Source: Micavibrio sp964400125 (GTDB lineage: Bacteria > Pseudomonadota > Alphaproteobacteria > Micavibrionales > Micavibrionaceae). Taken from it: DNA of 64,000 nucleotides. Both the position numbers and the translations under genes were made by a program. Location: positions 168,297 to 232,296 of the forward strand of contig CAYNSR010000002.1 of NCBI GenBank assembly GCA_964400125.1, written 5' to 3'. Of this stretch, positions 17,356 through 25,239 are shown in pieces; the stretch's first letter is position 1; each line of letters begins with the position of its first letter. The notes below the pieces were generated by a model. The model made no database searches, had not been told where the DNA came from, and saw nothing but the letters and a program-made list of their open reading frames with translations.

Positions 17356-17570
17356 GAAGTTTATGCCGGTATTCTGTGACCAGCGTTTTGAATGAAAGAA
17401 CACACCTTCAATTTATTGCCGTTGTCCGGGATAGGTATGTTTTAGGCCTGTTTGCGGGATGAGTCAAGAAAAAATAGTCTTTTGCGCTATAAAAAATCAT
17501 AAGAAAACCCGTGAATACCCGGACATTTCCCTCCTCCCGCTATTCGCAGGAGGGGGAAAGTCTTGGAATT

Positions 17571-18182
17571 TTATTCGGCGGCGGCCTCTCCGGCAGCCGG
17601 GGCGGCGGGTTCAGCGGTCGGGGTTTCGGGGGTGGTGGCTGCGACCGGTGCGGTTTGCGCGGCAAGGGTCATCTTGACAATCTTGTCCGGGTTGGCGGGC
17701 GGTTCGCCACGGGTGATCTTGTCAACCACATCCATGCCTTCGGTAACCTGACCCCAGACGGTGTACTGGCCGTTCAGGAAGCTGCAATCCTGAAAGCAGA
17801 TGAAGAACTGGGAATTGGCGCTGTTCGGGTTCATGGTGCGGGCCATACCGACGGCACCACGGCCAAAATTCGTATCGTTGAATTCAGCCGGAAGATCCGG
17901 GTAGGTCGAGCCGCCGGTGCCTGTGCCGGTGGGGTCGCCGGTCTGGGCCATGAAACCGTCAATCACACGGTGGAAAACGACACCGTCATAGAATTTTTCC
18001 TGCGTCAGCGTCTTGATGCGCTCGACATGTTTGGGCGCAACATCGGGCAGCATCTGGATGGTGACACGGCCATGCGGCAGGTCCATCAGCAATGTGTTTT
18101 CCGGGGTACCTTCGGCGGCAAAGGCGGGGGCGGTGGTCATGATTGCGAGACTCCCAAGCAATAGTGTGAATTTTTTAAGCAT
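17571..18182 (-). CDS. Periplasmic peptidyl-prolyl cis-trans isomerase, cyclophilin type
   Basis: 203 residues. A signal peptide (MLKKFTLLLGSLAIMTTAPAFA) is followed by a complete cyclophilin domain: FHRVIDGFMAQTGDPTGTG with the catalytic Arg, and SANSQFFI and the VWGQVTEGMDVVDKI signature. It should speed up X-Pro isomerisation of proteins in the periplasm. The C-terminal ~35 residues are an Ala/Pro/Thr/Glu-rich tail not found in the core family. It is monocistronic; the next upstream gene on this strand starts after its own start region. Confidence 0.9.
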   Translation of the reverse strand: MLKKFTLLLGSLAIMTTAPAFAAEGTPENTLLMDLPHGRVTIQMLPDVAPKHVERIKTLTQEKFYDGVVFHRVIDGFMAQTGDPTGTGTGGSTYPDLPAEFNDTNFGRGAVGMARTMNPNSANSQFFICFQDCSFLNGQYTVWGQVTEGMDVVDKITRGEPPANPDKIVKMTLAAQTAPVAATTPETPTAEPAAPAAGEAAAE

Positions 18183-18270
18183 CGGATAAATCCTTGGTTA
18201 AAGGGTCAATGGTGATGACAGGCACAGTCGTGCCATACAAGGCCGGAGGGTGCAAGGGCACCACCCGTAC

Positions 18271-19317
18271 CTAATCAAGAATATCCAGCCATTTGCGGCG
18301 ATTTAATGACCAATCGATTGTTTTTTCAAGGGATTTGCTAAATGTGCGGGGTGGCGCCCAGCCCAGCAGGCGCATTTTGGTCCCGTCCAGCGCATAGCGC
18401 AGGTCATGGCCGGGGCGGCTGGAATGAAAATCGACCATGTCGTAGCGGAAATCACCAACCCCCGTCCGGGCGATGACCTGTTCGGCGATCATGCGGGCCA
18501 GAGTCAGGTTGTCGATTTCAACTTCGCCGACGATGTGATAGGCGGCAACATCGCCCTGCGGTTCGTTCCGCCACGGTTCCCGGTCGAGCAGGAACAAATG
18601 CGCGTCGGCAACATTGCGGGCATGAATGTAGTGCCGCATTCCGGCGCGGGTTTTATCGGGGGTGGCGTGGATCGGCGTGGTTTCGCCGTTCAGGGTATTG
18701 CGGATGACCTTGGGGATGAATTTTTCTGCGTGCTGGCGTTCGCCGAAAATATTCATCTGCCGGGTGATGATGCAGGGAAGGCGATAGGTGTTGGCAAAGG
18801 ACACGACCATTTGTTCCCCGGCGCTTTTCGTCGCGGCGTAGGGGTTTTTCGGATCGTGGCGGTCTTGTTCCTTGTGGCCGGGATTGGCGACGTCGAGCGG
18901 CACGGGGCCGAAGACTTCATCGGTAGAAAAATAAACAAATAGCGCAAGATTGGGCAGTTCCCGCGCCATGTTGAGCATATTGGTGGTGCCGACGACATTG
19001 GCCATGACAAAGCGCATGGGATCGGTGATGGAGTGATCGACATGCGATTCCGCGCCGAGATGCAGGATATGGGTGACCGCAGAAAGTTCCTTGACCAGAT
19101 TCATTCCCGCGGGCTGGCGAAAATCGTAGCCGACATATTGAAAGCGCGGGTGGTTGAACGGATTGATGTCGATATCGCGCAGACGGTCGAGCGACCCGGA
19201 ATAGGTCAGCGAGTCGATGCCGATAATCGTGTCATCGGTATTTTTGAGAATATGTTCGACGAAATGGTGGCCGACAAACCCGGCGGCGCCGGTCAGTAAA
19301 AAAACCCGCTTGCTCAT
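18271..19317 (-). CDS. dTDP-glucose 4,6-dehydratase-like NAD-dependent SDR enzyme
   Basis: 348 residues. The Rossmann motif TGAAGFVG (residues ~9-16), the family-specific STDEVFG with the catalytic Asp-Glu pair, and NPYAATKSAG with the YxxxK pair are all present. These identify an extended SDR of the RmlB/RfbB type that makes dTDP-4-keto-6-deoxyglucose for surface sugars. No rmlA, rmlC or rmlD neighbours are present, so a related nucleotide-sugar substrate is possible. It starts 9 nt after the bfd stop and is likely co-transcribed with it. Confidence 0.88.
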   Translation of the reverse strand: MSKRVFLLTGAAGFVGHHFVEHILKNTDDTIIGIDSLTYSGSLDRLRDIDINPFNHPRFQYVGYDFRQPAGMNLVKELSAVTHILHLGAESHVDHSITDPMRFVMANVVGTTNMLNMARELPNLALFVYFSTDEVFGPVPLDVANPGHKEQDRHDPKNPYAATKSAGEQMVVSFANTYRLPCIITRQMNIFGERQHAEKFIPKVIRNTLNGETTPIHATPDKTRAGMRHYIHARNVADAHLFLLDREPWRNEPQGDVAAYHIVGEVEIDNLTLARMIAEQVIARTGVGDFRYDMVDFHSSRPGHDLRYALDGTKMRLLGWAPPRTFSKSLEKTIDWSLNRRKWLDILD

Positions 19318-19326
19318 GCCCCGGGT

Positions 19327-19554
19327 TTATAGCGAATCGGGGACGGGGGCAACGGGAATGATCTTGCTGTTGTGGTCCTTGACCATCCCGGCCAAAGTCT
19401 GGACGCATTTGTGGCAGTCGCCGTTGATGGGTTCGCCGCCGGAGCAGGCGGCATAGGTTTGATTCAGCGTGACACGTTCCGCCTGCGCGGCGGCAGCATC
19501 GAAATGGGATTGTACATCCTTGTCCGAAAAAGGATTGCAGACGCAAATATACAT
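19327..19554 (-). CDS. bfd: Bacterioferritin-associated ferredoxin
   Basis: 75 residues from the ATG at 19554, which has AAAGGGG upstream. The Bfd cysteine pattern C-x-C ... C-x2-C is visible as CVCNPFSD near the start and GDCHKC in the second half, enough for a [2Fe-2S] cluster. Bfd reduces iron stored in bacterioferritin so it can be released. The Fur-like box at 19609-19627 fits the known iron repression of bfd genes. Upstream open frame to 19629 crosses the Fur box and is not used. The dehydratase gene follows closely, an unusual partner. Confidence 0.88.
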   Translation of the reverse strand: MYICVCNPFSDKDVQSHFDAAAAQAERVTLNQTYAACSGGEPINGDCHKCVQTLAGMVKDHNSKIIPVAPVPDSL

Positions 19555-19608
19555 AATAATACCCCTTTCAATGGTGGCGGGATGGTGTGATCTTGGGGCA
19601 AATTTAAC

Positions 19609-19627
19609 GCAAACAATAATCATTCGC
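19609..19627. promoter_or_regulatory. Fur-like box upstream of bfd
   Basis: Read on the minus strand, GCGAATGATTATTGTTTGC matches the Fur consensus at 12 of 19 positions and lies 55 nt upstream of the bfd start. The score is modest, but the gene is a classic Fur target. It is part of the 317-bp gap 19555-19871, which also holds two small palindromes. Confidence 0.5.
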
Positions 19628-19653
19628 AATAGATTTTGAGAGGGGGGGCATGG

Positions 19654-19673
19654 ATTCCGGCCTGCGCCGGAAT
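19654..19673. repeat. Short palindrome
   Basis: ATTCCGGC-CTGC-GCCGGAAT, perfect 8-nt arms. It resembles the intergenic palindromes common in Alphaproteobacteria and the other palindromes in this window. Confidence 0.6.
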
Positions 19674-19790
19674 AACAGGCCGGGGCAATTATTCCCCATG
19701 AAGGCGCTTCTCATATTGCTTGCATAACGCTTGCGGTCACGGGCATACTGCTGCGCGAGTGACCGGGCGTCCATATCATTTGGGCCTCCT

Positions 19791-19813
19791 TGTGAAGCGT
19801 TGAACGCTTCACA
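19791..19813. promoter_or_regulatory. Perfect inverted repeat upstream of the response regulator
   Basis: TGTGAAGCG-TTGAA-CGCTTCACA, 9-nt arms, 58 nt upstream of the regulator start codon. It could be an operator, possibly for autoregulation, or a leader hairpin. Role inferred from position only. Confidence 0.4.
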
Positions 19814-19871
19814 GCTGAATCAGATGCTTGGCCATCACTCAATCTTGTATTCAGACCGGGCTTGGCTTTCT

Positions 19872-20609
19872 ATGACAAAGAAGAAAAATGTGTTGCTGAT
19901 CGCAGATAGCGAGAAGGCAAGCCAGAAAATGCTTTCGCTTTTTCTGGATGAAACGGAATTCAAACTTGTCGATTGCGCAACAGGCAAGCAGGCGCTCCAG
20001 CTTTGCGTTTCTATCCGTCCTGATCTGGTGCTTGTTGATCCTGACCTTCCCGATATGGATGGGCCGACCCTTATCCGGGCTTTGCGCGAATGGACGGAGG
20101 TGCCGATTATCATCATCTCGGTCGATACGGACAATGAATCCGTTATTTCATGTCTGAATGAAGGGGCCAGCGATTATGTTTTCAAACCCTTCAATGCCGA
20201 TGTTTTAAAGGCGCGCATCAATGCGGCCCTGCGCTCGGCGGCGGTGCAGGAAACCGGGGAGCCGGAACTGGTGAACGGCCCGTTGCGGATGGATCTGGTA
20301 CGCCATGAGGTGTTTTTGAATGACGATCTTTTGGCCTTTACGCCCAAGGAATATAATCTGCTGCGCTATTTTATCACCCACCGGGGCAAGATGTTGCCGC
20401 ACCGTGAAATCCTGAAAGAAGTCTGGGGCGATGCGCATGCCGAGGATACGCAGTATTTGCGCGTGTTTGTCGGGCAGATCAGGGAAAAGATCGAAAACGA
20501 CCCCGCGATGCCTGTTTTGATCATTACGGAGCCCGGTATCGGCTACCGCATGGAAATTGCGGAGATTGCGCCCTTGCACAAAGAGGTCGTACTTACACTG
20601 TCGGCTTGA
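19872..20609 (+). CDS. OmpR/KdpE-type response regulator, orphan
   Basis: 245 residues. The N-terminal receiver has phospho-acceptor Asp56 (DLVLVD), the switch Ser83 (IIIISVD) and Lys105 (YVFKPF). The acidic pocket reads ADSE, so the second Asp of the usual DD pair is Ser. A winged-helix DNA-binding domain follows (FTPKEYNLLRYFITHRGKMLPHREILKEVWG). The layout is closest to KdpE, but no kdp genes or sensor kinase are adjacent, so the partner is unknown. I start at the ATG at 19872; the longer frame runs through a promoter region containing an inverted repeat. Confidence 0.88.
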   Translation: MTKKKNVLLIADSEKASQKMLSLFLDETEFKLVDCATGKQALQLCVSIRPDLVLVDPDLPDMDGPTLIRALREWTEVPIIIISVDTDNESVISCLNEGASDYVFKPFNADVLKARINAALRSAAVQETGEPELVNGPLRMDLVRHEVFLNDDLLAFTPKEYNLLRYFITHRGKMLPHREILKEVWGDAHAEDTQYLRVFVGQIREKIENDPAMPVLIITEPGIGYRMEIAEIAPLHKEVVLTLSA

Positions 20610-20733
20610 GGGTATAACACCCCGGCCCTGCCACCCCTTACACAATCCTTATACATTCCCCGCTCTTCCACATCGCTTCCTGATGGGGGAAGCCTCATGG
20701 TCTGGTTCTTGGATTTAAACAAAGGACACCACC

Positions 20734-21396
20734 ATGAAAACGAAAACTATCTTATTATGCTCGGTCGTTTTGACCCTGGGCGCTTGTAGCTCATATAGCG
20801 GTATGTATGAAAGCTCCGGATCGCGCTATACGCCCCGTGCCGATGTTGCACAACACAATTACACAAGCGCAAACCATGCTGAAGACCGCATGGACAAAAA
20901 ATCATACAAAAAATATGAACAAAGGGAACCTTGTCAGAATTACCGCGAGCTGCCACGCAATATGGTGGACCATTGCGTGAAAGTCGAAGAGGACGTGGTG
21001 CTGGCGACAACACCCATGCCTGCACAAGTAGAAGAAAAAATGGAACAAAAAGTTCTGCCGATTGTAAGTTCGTATACGGTTCTGTTCGATCATGACAAGT
21101 CGGATATCCGGGCCAACGAAAATGAAACCCTTGATCGCGCGATGCGGGAAATTGGAAAATACAACCCAAGGCAAGTGACAGTAACCGGTTATACCGACAG
21201 TTCAGGCAAGGCCGATTATAATCAAAGCCTTTCCAGACAGCGTGAGCAGGCCGTATCAAGGGCATTGCTTTCGCGCGGTATTCAAAACCAGACGCTGGAA
21301 CGCGAGGCACGCGGCGAATATGAACAGGCCGTACAGACAGAAGACGGCGTAAAAAATCAGGAAAATCGTCGCGTTGTTATCGATTTCCGCCGTTAG
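20734..21396 (+). CDS. OmpA-family outer-membrane lipoprotein
   Basis: 220 residues. Lipobox TLGAC gives a lipidated Cys18. The C-terminal ~110 residues are an OmpA-like peptidoglycan-binding domain with VLFDHDKSDIRANENETL, GYTDSSGKADYNQSLSRQRE and a final RRVVIDFRR. It should link the outer membrane to the cell wall, like Pal, but the middle (residues 25-100) is unrelated to Pal. It opens a same-strand run of small envelope and stress genes up to 22340. A small hairpin at 20674-20692 lies in its leader. Confidence 0.88.
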   Translation: MKTKTILLCSVVLTLGACSSYSGMYESSGSRYTPRADVAQHNYTSANHAEDRMDKKSYKKYEQREPCQNYRELPRNMVDHCVKVEEDVVLATTPMPAQVEEKMEQKVLPIVSSYTVLFDHDKSDIRANENETLDRAMREIGKYNPRQVTVTGYTDSSGKADYNQSLSRQREQAVSRALLSRGIQNQTLEREARGEYEQAVQTEDGVKNQENRRVVIDFRR

Positions 21397-21425
21397 AAAT
21401 TAAACGCTTCAGAAGGAACACTATC

Positions 21426-21530
21426 ATGAATATCAAAGATATTGTGAACGTGGATGTGAAAGGCGTGTCACCGGACACGCCTTCGCAGGTTACAAAAACA
21501 CAAAGAACAGAGGAGGTTTTTCATGCTTAG
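21426..21530 (+). CDS. Putative 34-residue peptide
   Basis: The ATG at 21426 follows AGAAGGAAC at good spacing and encodes a short polar peptide beginning MNIKDIVNVDVKGVSPD. Its stop lies 8 nt inside the DUF1328 gene start, an overlap typical of translational coupling. It is too short for family assignment. It may be a real small protein or a leader for the next gene. Confidence 0.4.
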   Translation: MNIKDIVNVDVKGVSPDTPSQVTKTQRTEEVFHA

Positions 21531-21699
21531 ATGGGCGCTCACATTTTTCGTTATTGCTCTGATCGCCGGGGTATTGGGATTTGGCGGTATTGCATCCGGC
21601 GCGGTTGAAATTGCACGCATCTTGTTTATCGTGTTTATCGCGCTGTTCATACTGGCTGCTGTCATGCATGTTTTGAAGGGCAAGGCGCCACCAATTTAG
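21523..21699 (+). CDS. DUF1328 (YtjA-type) small membrane protein
   Basis: 58 residues with two hydrophobic helices (LTFFVIALIAGVLGFGGIA and ILFIVFIALFILAAVMHV) and the family's conserved G-FGGIA turn. The ATG at 21523 follows a near-perfect AGAGGAGG site. DUF1328 proteins are tiny inner-membrane proteins often induced in stress and stationary phase; their biochemical role is unknown. The neighbours (entericidin, CsbD) suit a stress regulon. Confidence 0.85.
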   Translation: MLRWALTFFVIALIAGVLGFGGIASGAVEIARILFIVFIALFILAAVMHVLKGKAPPI

Positions 21700-21735
21700 A
21701 AAAATATTTTTAACCAGACAAAAGGACGATTGACG

Positions 21736-21873
21736 ATGTTTATGAATGCAAGATTTCTAATGCTTATATCTCTGGCCGTTATGGGTCTTGGCCTCGCGGC
21801 TTGCGAAACCATGGAAGGGGCTGGGCGCGATATTCAACATGCAGGCCAATCCGTTGAAGAAGCTGCGGAGTAA
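21736..21873 (+). CDS. Entericidin-type small lipoprotein
   Basis: 45 residues. The signal peptide ends in lipobox GLAAC, followed by ETMEGAGRDIQHAGQSVEEAAE, the amphipathic tail typical of entericidin A/B. The ATG at 21736 follows AAAGGA. Entericidins are outer-membrane lipoproteins made under stress; one of the pair acts as toxin and the other as antidote in E. coli, but only one copy is here. Confidence 0.85.
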   Translation: MFMNARFLMLISLAVMGLGLAACETMEGAGRDIQHAGQSVEEAAE

Positions 21874-21897
21874 CAACAAACCAAAAAGGAGAAGGTC

Positions 21898-22128
21898 ATG
21901 AATAACGACATCATCGAAGGCAACTGGAAACAACTGATGGGCGATGTCCAGAAGAAATGGGGAAAGCTGACGGACGACCATTTGACGCAGATCAAAGGAA
22001 GCCGTGAAAAACTGGCAGGCGCCATTCAGGAAAACTACGGAATCGCCCGTGAAGAAGCGAAAAAGCAGGTTGAGGACTGGGAAATGTCCCACAAAAATAC
22101 GACAGAGAAATTGTCCCGGAAAGGCTAA
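21898..22128 (+). CDS. CsbD family stress protein
   Basis: 76 residues beginning MNNDIIEGNWKQLMGDVQKKWGKLTDDHL, the CsbD signature. These small charged helical proteins accumulate under general stress in many bacteria; their molecular role is unknown. The start has AAAAGGAGAAGG upstream. It lies between entericidin and a small membrane protein on one strand. Confidence 0.9.
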   Translation: MNNDIIEGNWKQLMGDVQKKWGKLTDDHLTQIKGSREKLAGAIQENYGIAREEAKKQVEDWEMSHKNTTEKLSRKG

Positions 22129-22130
22129 AA

Positions 22131-22340
22131 ATGAACATGAGTAATAAAAAATGGCTGATTGTCATTGCTGTCATTCTTGTCGGGATTTTTGTCGTGCTGG
22201 CCATGGAGTCCACGCGAAAAACCGACGGTGAGAGAATAGGCGAAAGCATCAGCGATATTGTTGACAGCGCCGGGGACGGAGCCAAGGAATTTCGCGAGGA
22301 AGTTCTCGACGAAATTGACGATAATACGAAATCGCGGTGA
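22131..22340 (+). CDS. Small single-pass membrane protein
   Basis: 69 residues: a hydrophobic helix (WLIVIAVILVGIFVVLAM, residues ~8-25) and an acidic amphipathic tail (RIGESISDIVDSAGDGAKEFREEVLDEIDD). It begins 2 nt after the csbD stop, with GGAAAGG ahead of the ATG. The tail resembles those of small stress membrane proteins. Likely co-expressed with csbD; function unknown. Confidence 0.7.
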   Translation: MNMSNKKWLIVIAVILVGIFVVLAMESTRKTDGERIGESISDIVDSAGDGAKEFREEVLDEIDDNTKSR

Positions 22341-22367
22341 GTGGGTTTAGGCTCAAGGGCCTGTAGT

Positions 22368-22440
22368 GTCATCCCGAGCGTAGCCGAGGGATCTGAGCAA
22401 GTTGCAATCTGTCAGATCCCTCGGCTACGCTCGGGATGAC
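22368..22440. repeat. Intergenic palindromic repeat (GTCATCCC...GGGATGAC)
   Basis: Perfect 29-nt arms at 22368-22396 and 22412-22440 around a 15-nt loop. The arms read GTCATCCCGAGCGTAGCCGA and on. This type of mobile or REP-like palindrome is widespread in Alphaproteobacteria. Here it lies between two convergent units and may act as a terminator for purB. Confidence 0.85.
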
Positions 22441-22461
22441 GATCTTTTCCCGTTTGGGGTA

Positions 22462-23763
22462 TCACGCGTCCAACACCCGCTGGAAGATGACCCCCGTGTG
22501 GGCGGTGTAGGGGGCATAGTCGAAAATTTTTTCCAGATCGGCTGCGGAAAGTTTTTCCGTGACGTCGGGGTCGGCGCGTAGCGCGTCGAGAAAGGTCGTG
22601 TTGGCAAGATCGGCCCAGACCTTCATGGCGTTGCGCTGGACGAGGAGATAGGAATCCTCCCGGCTTACCCCGGCTTGAGTCAGGGCCAGCAGGACGCGCT
22701 GGGAAAAAGCAAGGCCGCCGAGTTTTTCAAGATTGGCCCGCATCGTTTCCGGATAGACCAGTAGGCGGTCAATCACGCCACTCAGGCGTACCAGTGAAAA
22801 ATCGAGCGCAATGCAGCTATCCGGCGCGATGATGCGTTCGGCGGCGGAATGCGAAATATCGCGTTCATGCCACAGGGCGACATTTTCCAGCGCGGGCATG
22901 ACATTGCCGCGAATGATCCGGGCCAGACCGGTCAGGTTTTCCGACAGGACCGGGTTGCGTTTATGCGGCATGGCGGATGACCCCTTTTGTCCGGGGGCAA
23001 AATATTCCTCCGCTTCGCGCACTTCGCTGCGTTGCAGGTGGCGGATTTCAATGGCCAGATTCTCAATCGATGATGCGATCACGCCGAGCGTCGCCAGAAA
23101 CATCGCGTGACGATCACGCGGGATCACTTGCGTCGAGACAGGCTCCGGCATCAGGCCCAGTTTTCTGGCAACGTATTCCTCCACACGCGGATCGACGGTG
23201 GCGAAGGTGCCGACCGCGCCGGAAATGGCGCAGGTGGCAATATCCTTCTGCGCCGCGATCAGGCGTTCTGTCGCCCGGGTGAAGGCGGCGTAATGTCCGG
23301 CCAGTTTCAGGCCGAATGTGGTCGGCTCCGCGTGGATGCCGTGGCTGCGCCCGATGCAAAGCGTGTCTTTGTGTTCCAGCGCCCGTTTTTTCAGGGCATC
23401 GCGCAGGGCATCGAGATCCTTCAGCAGCAGATCGGCGGATTGTGAAAGCTGCACGGCGAAGGTGGTGTCCAGAACATCGGACGAGGTCATTCCCTGATGC
23501 ATGAATTTGGCATCGTCGCCGACGAATTCCCCGACATTGGTCAGGAAGGCGATCACGTCGTGACGGGTTTCCTTTTCAATTTCATCGACCCGCACGGCGT
23601 TGAACGCCCCGCGTTCGCGCAGGGATTTCGGAACCGATTCCGGGATTTGGCCAAGCTCCGCCATTTTTTCGGCAGCGAGCGTTTCAATTTCCAGCATGAT
23701 GCGGAATTTATTGTCCTGCGACCAGATATTGGCCATTTCGGGGCGGCTATAGCGGGGGATCAT
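22462..23763 (-). CDS. purB: Adenylosuccinate lyase
   Basis: 433 residues. It performs two steps of purine synthesis: fumarate release from SAICAR and from adenylosuccinate. The fumarase/aspartase-superfamily signature SSAMPHKRNP is present, as are the active-site segments RSHGIHAEPTTFG and QGMTSSDVLDT. I start at MIPRYSRPEM (ATG 23763), preceded by AGAGGAA; the longer frame to 23829 begins before any ribosome site. It is not in a pur operon here. Confidence 0.95.
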   Translation of the reverse strand: MIPRYSRPEMANIWSQDNKFRIMLEIETLAAEKMAELGQIPESVPKSLRERGAFNAVRVDEIEKETRHDVIAFLTNVGEFVGDDAKFMHQGMTSSDVLDTTFAVQLSQSADLLLKDLDALRDALKKRALEHKDTLCIGRSHGIHAEPTTFGLKLAGHYAAFTRATERLIAAQKDIATCAISGAVGTFATVDPRVEEYVARKLGLMPEPVSTQVIPRDRHAMFLATLGVIASSIENLAIEIRHLQRSEVREAEEYFAPGQKGSSAMPHKRNPVLSENLTGLARIIRGNVMPALENVALWHERDISHSAAERIIAPDSCIALDFSLVRLSGVIDRLLVYPETMRANLEKLGGLAFSQRVLLALTQAGVSREDSYLLVQRNAMKVWADLANTTFLDALRADPDVTEKLSAADLEKIFDYAPYTAHTGVIFQRVLDA

Positions 23764-23873
23764 CGGTTTTTCCTCTCGGAAGTGGATGATAGAGAGGCGG
23801 GAGCGGGAAATCCAGCCTTCTACACCCACCCGGAAAAATTTGAATAATTTTCATAATTATAGTAGATTTGGGC

Positions 23874-24494
23874 ATGGAAAACTGTGATCTCATCCGCATC
23901 GTTAATAAGGTGGCTGTTACGGGCCAGAAGCTGACGCCGGAGGAGTCTGTTTTTCTGGTGGAGCAGATTATCGCGGAAAGCAGGAAAATTCTTGCCCGCA
24001 GGGTTTGCGAGGAGGCCCCTGATATCGATTCCACTCATGCGCTTAGTGCCAGAGCGTTGGAAGGTTACTGCGGATTTGCGCAATGTATCGCTGCGTATGG
24101 CCTGAAAGACATTGGCATTAGCAGTATACCGTTTTCAAGCCATACGCTGAAATATCAAAAACTCCCGCATGTGTCGCTTGTTCTGCCGTTGCAAACGACC
24201 GCTGGGGAAAAATATTTTTTGCTCGACCCTACTTATATCCAATTTGAAGATGTTATCGACCATCAAATTGAAGCGCTCGGGCGGTTGATGCAGCAGGGGT
24301 ATTTGGAGCTTACGCCGGAAAGTGCCAGAGACTATACAAACTCATTTACGCATGCAGAAAATTTCAAACACCCGGAAGAGGCACTTCATTTCATGAAGAA
24401 CCTGTCGCCATCGTCGATGAATTACTGGTTTTCACCGGAAAGAATTGGACAGCACAAGATTCTCCTGTCAGAGAGAGCCATTCCGGCACCTTAA
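23874..24494 (+). CDS. Hypothetical protein with possible transglutaminase-like fold
   Basis: 206 residues. Three segments in the right order could form a Cys-His-Asp triad: LEGYCGFAQCIAAYGL (Cys about 67), LPHVSLVLPL (His about 101) and KYFLLDPTYIQF (Asp about 119). That order and spacing are those of the transglutaminase/papain-like superfamily, where the Cys opens a helix and the His and Asp sit on neighbouring strands. No signal peptide. This is my pattern reading, not a confirmed family. The ATG at 23874 is preferred over the TTG 6 nt upstream. It is divergent from purB. Confidence 0.6.
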   Translation: MENCDLIRIVNKVAVTGQKLTPEESVFLVEQIIAESRKILARRVCEEAPDIDSTHALSARALEGYCGFAQCIAAYGLKDIGISSIPFSSHTLKYQKLPHVSLVLPLQTTAGEKYFLLDPTYIQFEDVIDHQIEALGRLMQQGYLELTPESARDYTNSFTHAENFKHPEEALHFMKNLSPSSMNYWFSPERIGQHKILLSERAIPAP

Positions 24495-24543
24495 CATGCG
24501 GCTGTAAATCCACGATTATTTTGGATTGCAACGGAAGCAAAAT

Positions 24544-25239
24544 TCAAATCAACCCCAGCGCCCTGAAGCTGCTGGTGCCTTTTTTCGACACGATGATGTG
24601 GTCGTGGACCACGATGTTCATGGCGCTGGCGGCCTCGACGATGGCGTTGGTCATGACGATGTCGTCCTGACTGGGTTTGGGGTCGCCGCTGGGGTGGTTG
24701 TGGCAAAGAATAATCGCGGTCGCATCGAGTTCCAGCGTGCGTTTAATGACTTCGCGGGTATAGACGGGGGTGTGGTCAACGGTTCCGCTTTGCTGGATTT
24801 CATCGGCGATCAGTTCGTTTTTCTTGTTCAGGAACAGGATGCGGAAATGTTCTTTCGTTTCGTGCGCCATGGTGGCCTGACAATAATCCATCAGCCGCGC
24901 CCACGAATTGAGGACCGGGCGGTTCATGATGTCTTGTTTCAGCATCCGGTGGGCGGCGGCCTGAATGGATTTCAGCGCAATGACCGTGTTTTCAGACAAC
25001 CCGTCAAATTTTTCCAGCGCGGAGACGGGCGCATTCAGCACCCCGGCTAGATTACCGAATTTTAAAATCAGTTCCTTGGCTAGCGGCTTCACATCGCGGC
25101 GCGGGATGGCCATAAACAGGATGAGTTCAAGCAATTCATAATCCGGCAGCGCATCCGGCCCGCCGCTCAGGAACCGTTCGCGCAGACGGTCGCGGTGGCC
25201 GTGGTAATGGGGCGTATCTTTTTCGGCGGGATCAGACAT
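24544..25239 (-). CDS. RadC-type JAB domain protein
   Basis: 231 residues. A helix-hairpin-helix-like N-terminal part (YELLELILFMAIPRRDVKPLAKELI) precedes the JAB/MPN domain with the metal-binding motif HNHPSGDPKPSQDD. The family was named for DNA repair, but its actual role is unclear; a zinc-dependent hydrolase is expected from the motif. The ATG at 25239 overlaps the map stop by 8 nt, so the two genes are translationally coupled. Confidence 0.9.
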   Translation of the reverse strand: MSDPAEKDTPHYHGHRDRLRERFLSGGPDALPDYELLELILFMAIPRRDVKPLAKELILKFGNLAGVLNAPVSALEKFDGLSENTVIALKSIQAAAHRMLKQDIMNRPVLNSWARLMDYCQATMAHETKEHFRILFLNKKNELIADEIQQSGTVDHTPVYTREVIKRTLELDATAIILCHNHPSGDPKPSQDDIVMTNAIVEAASAMNIVVHDHIIVSKKGTSSFRALGLI

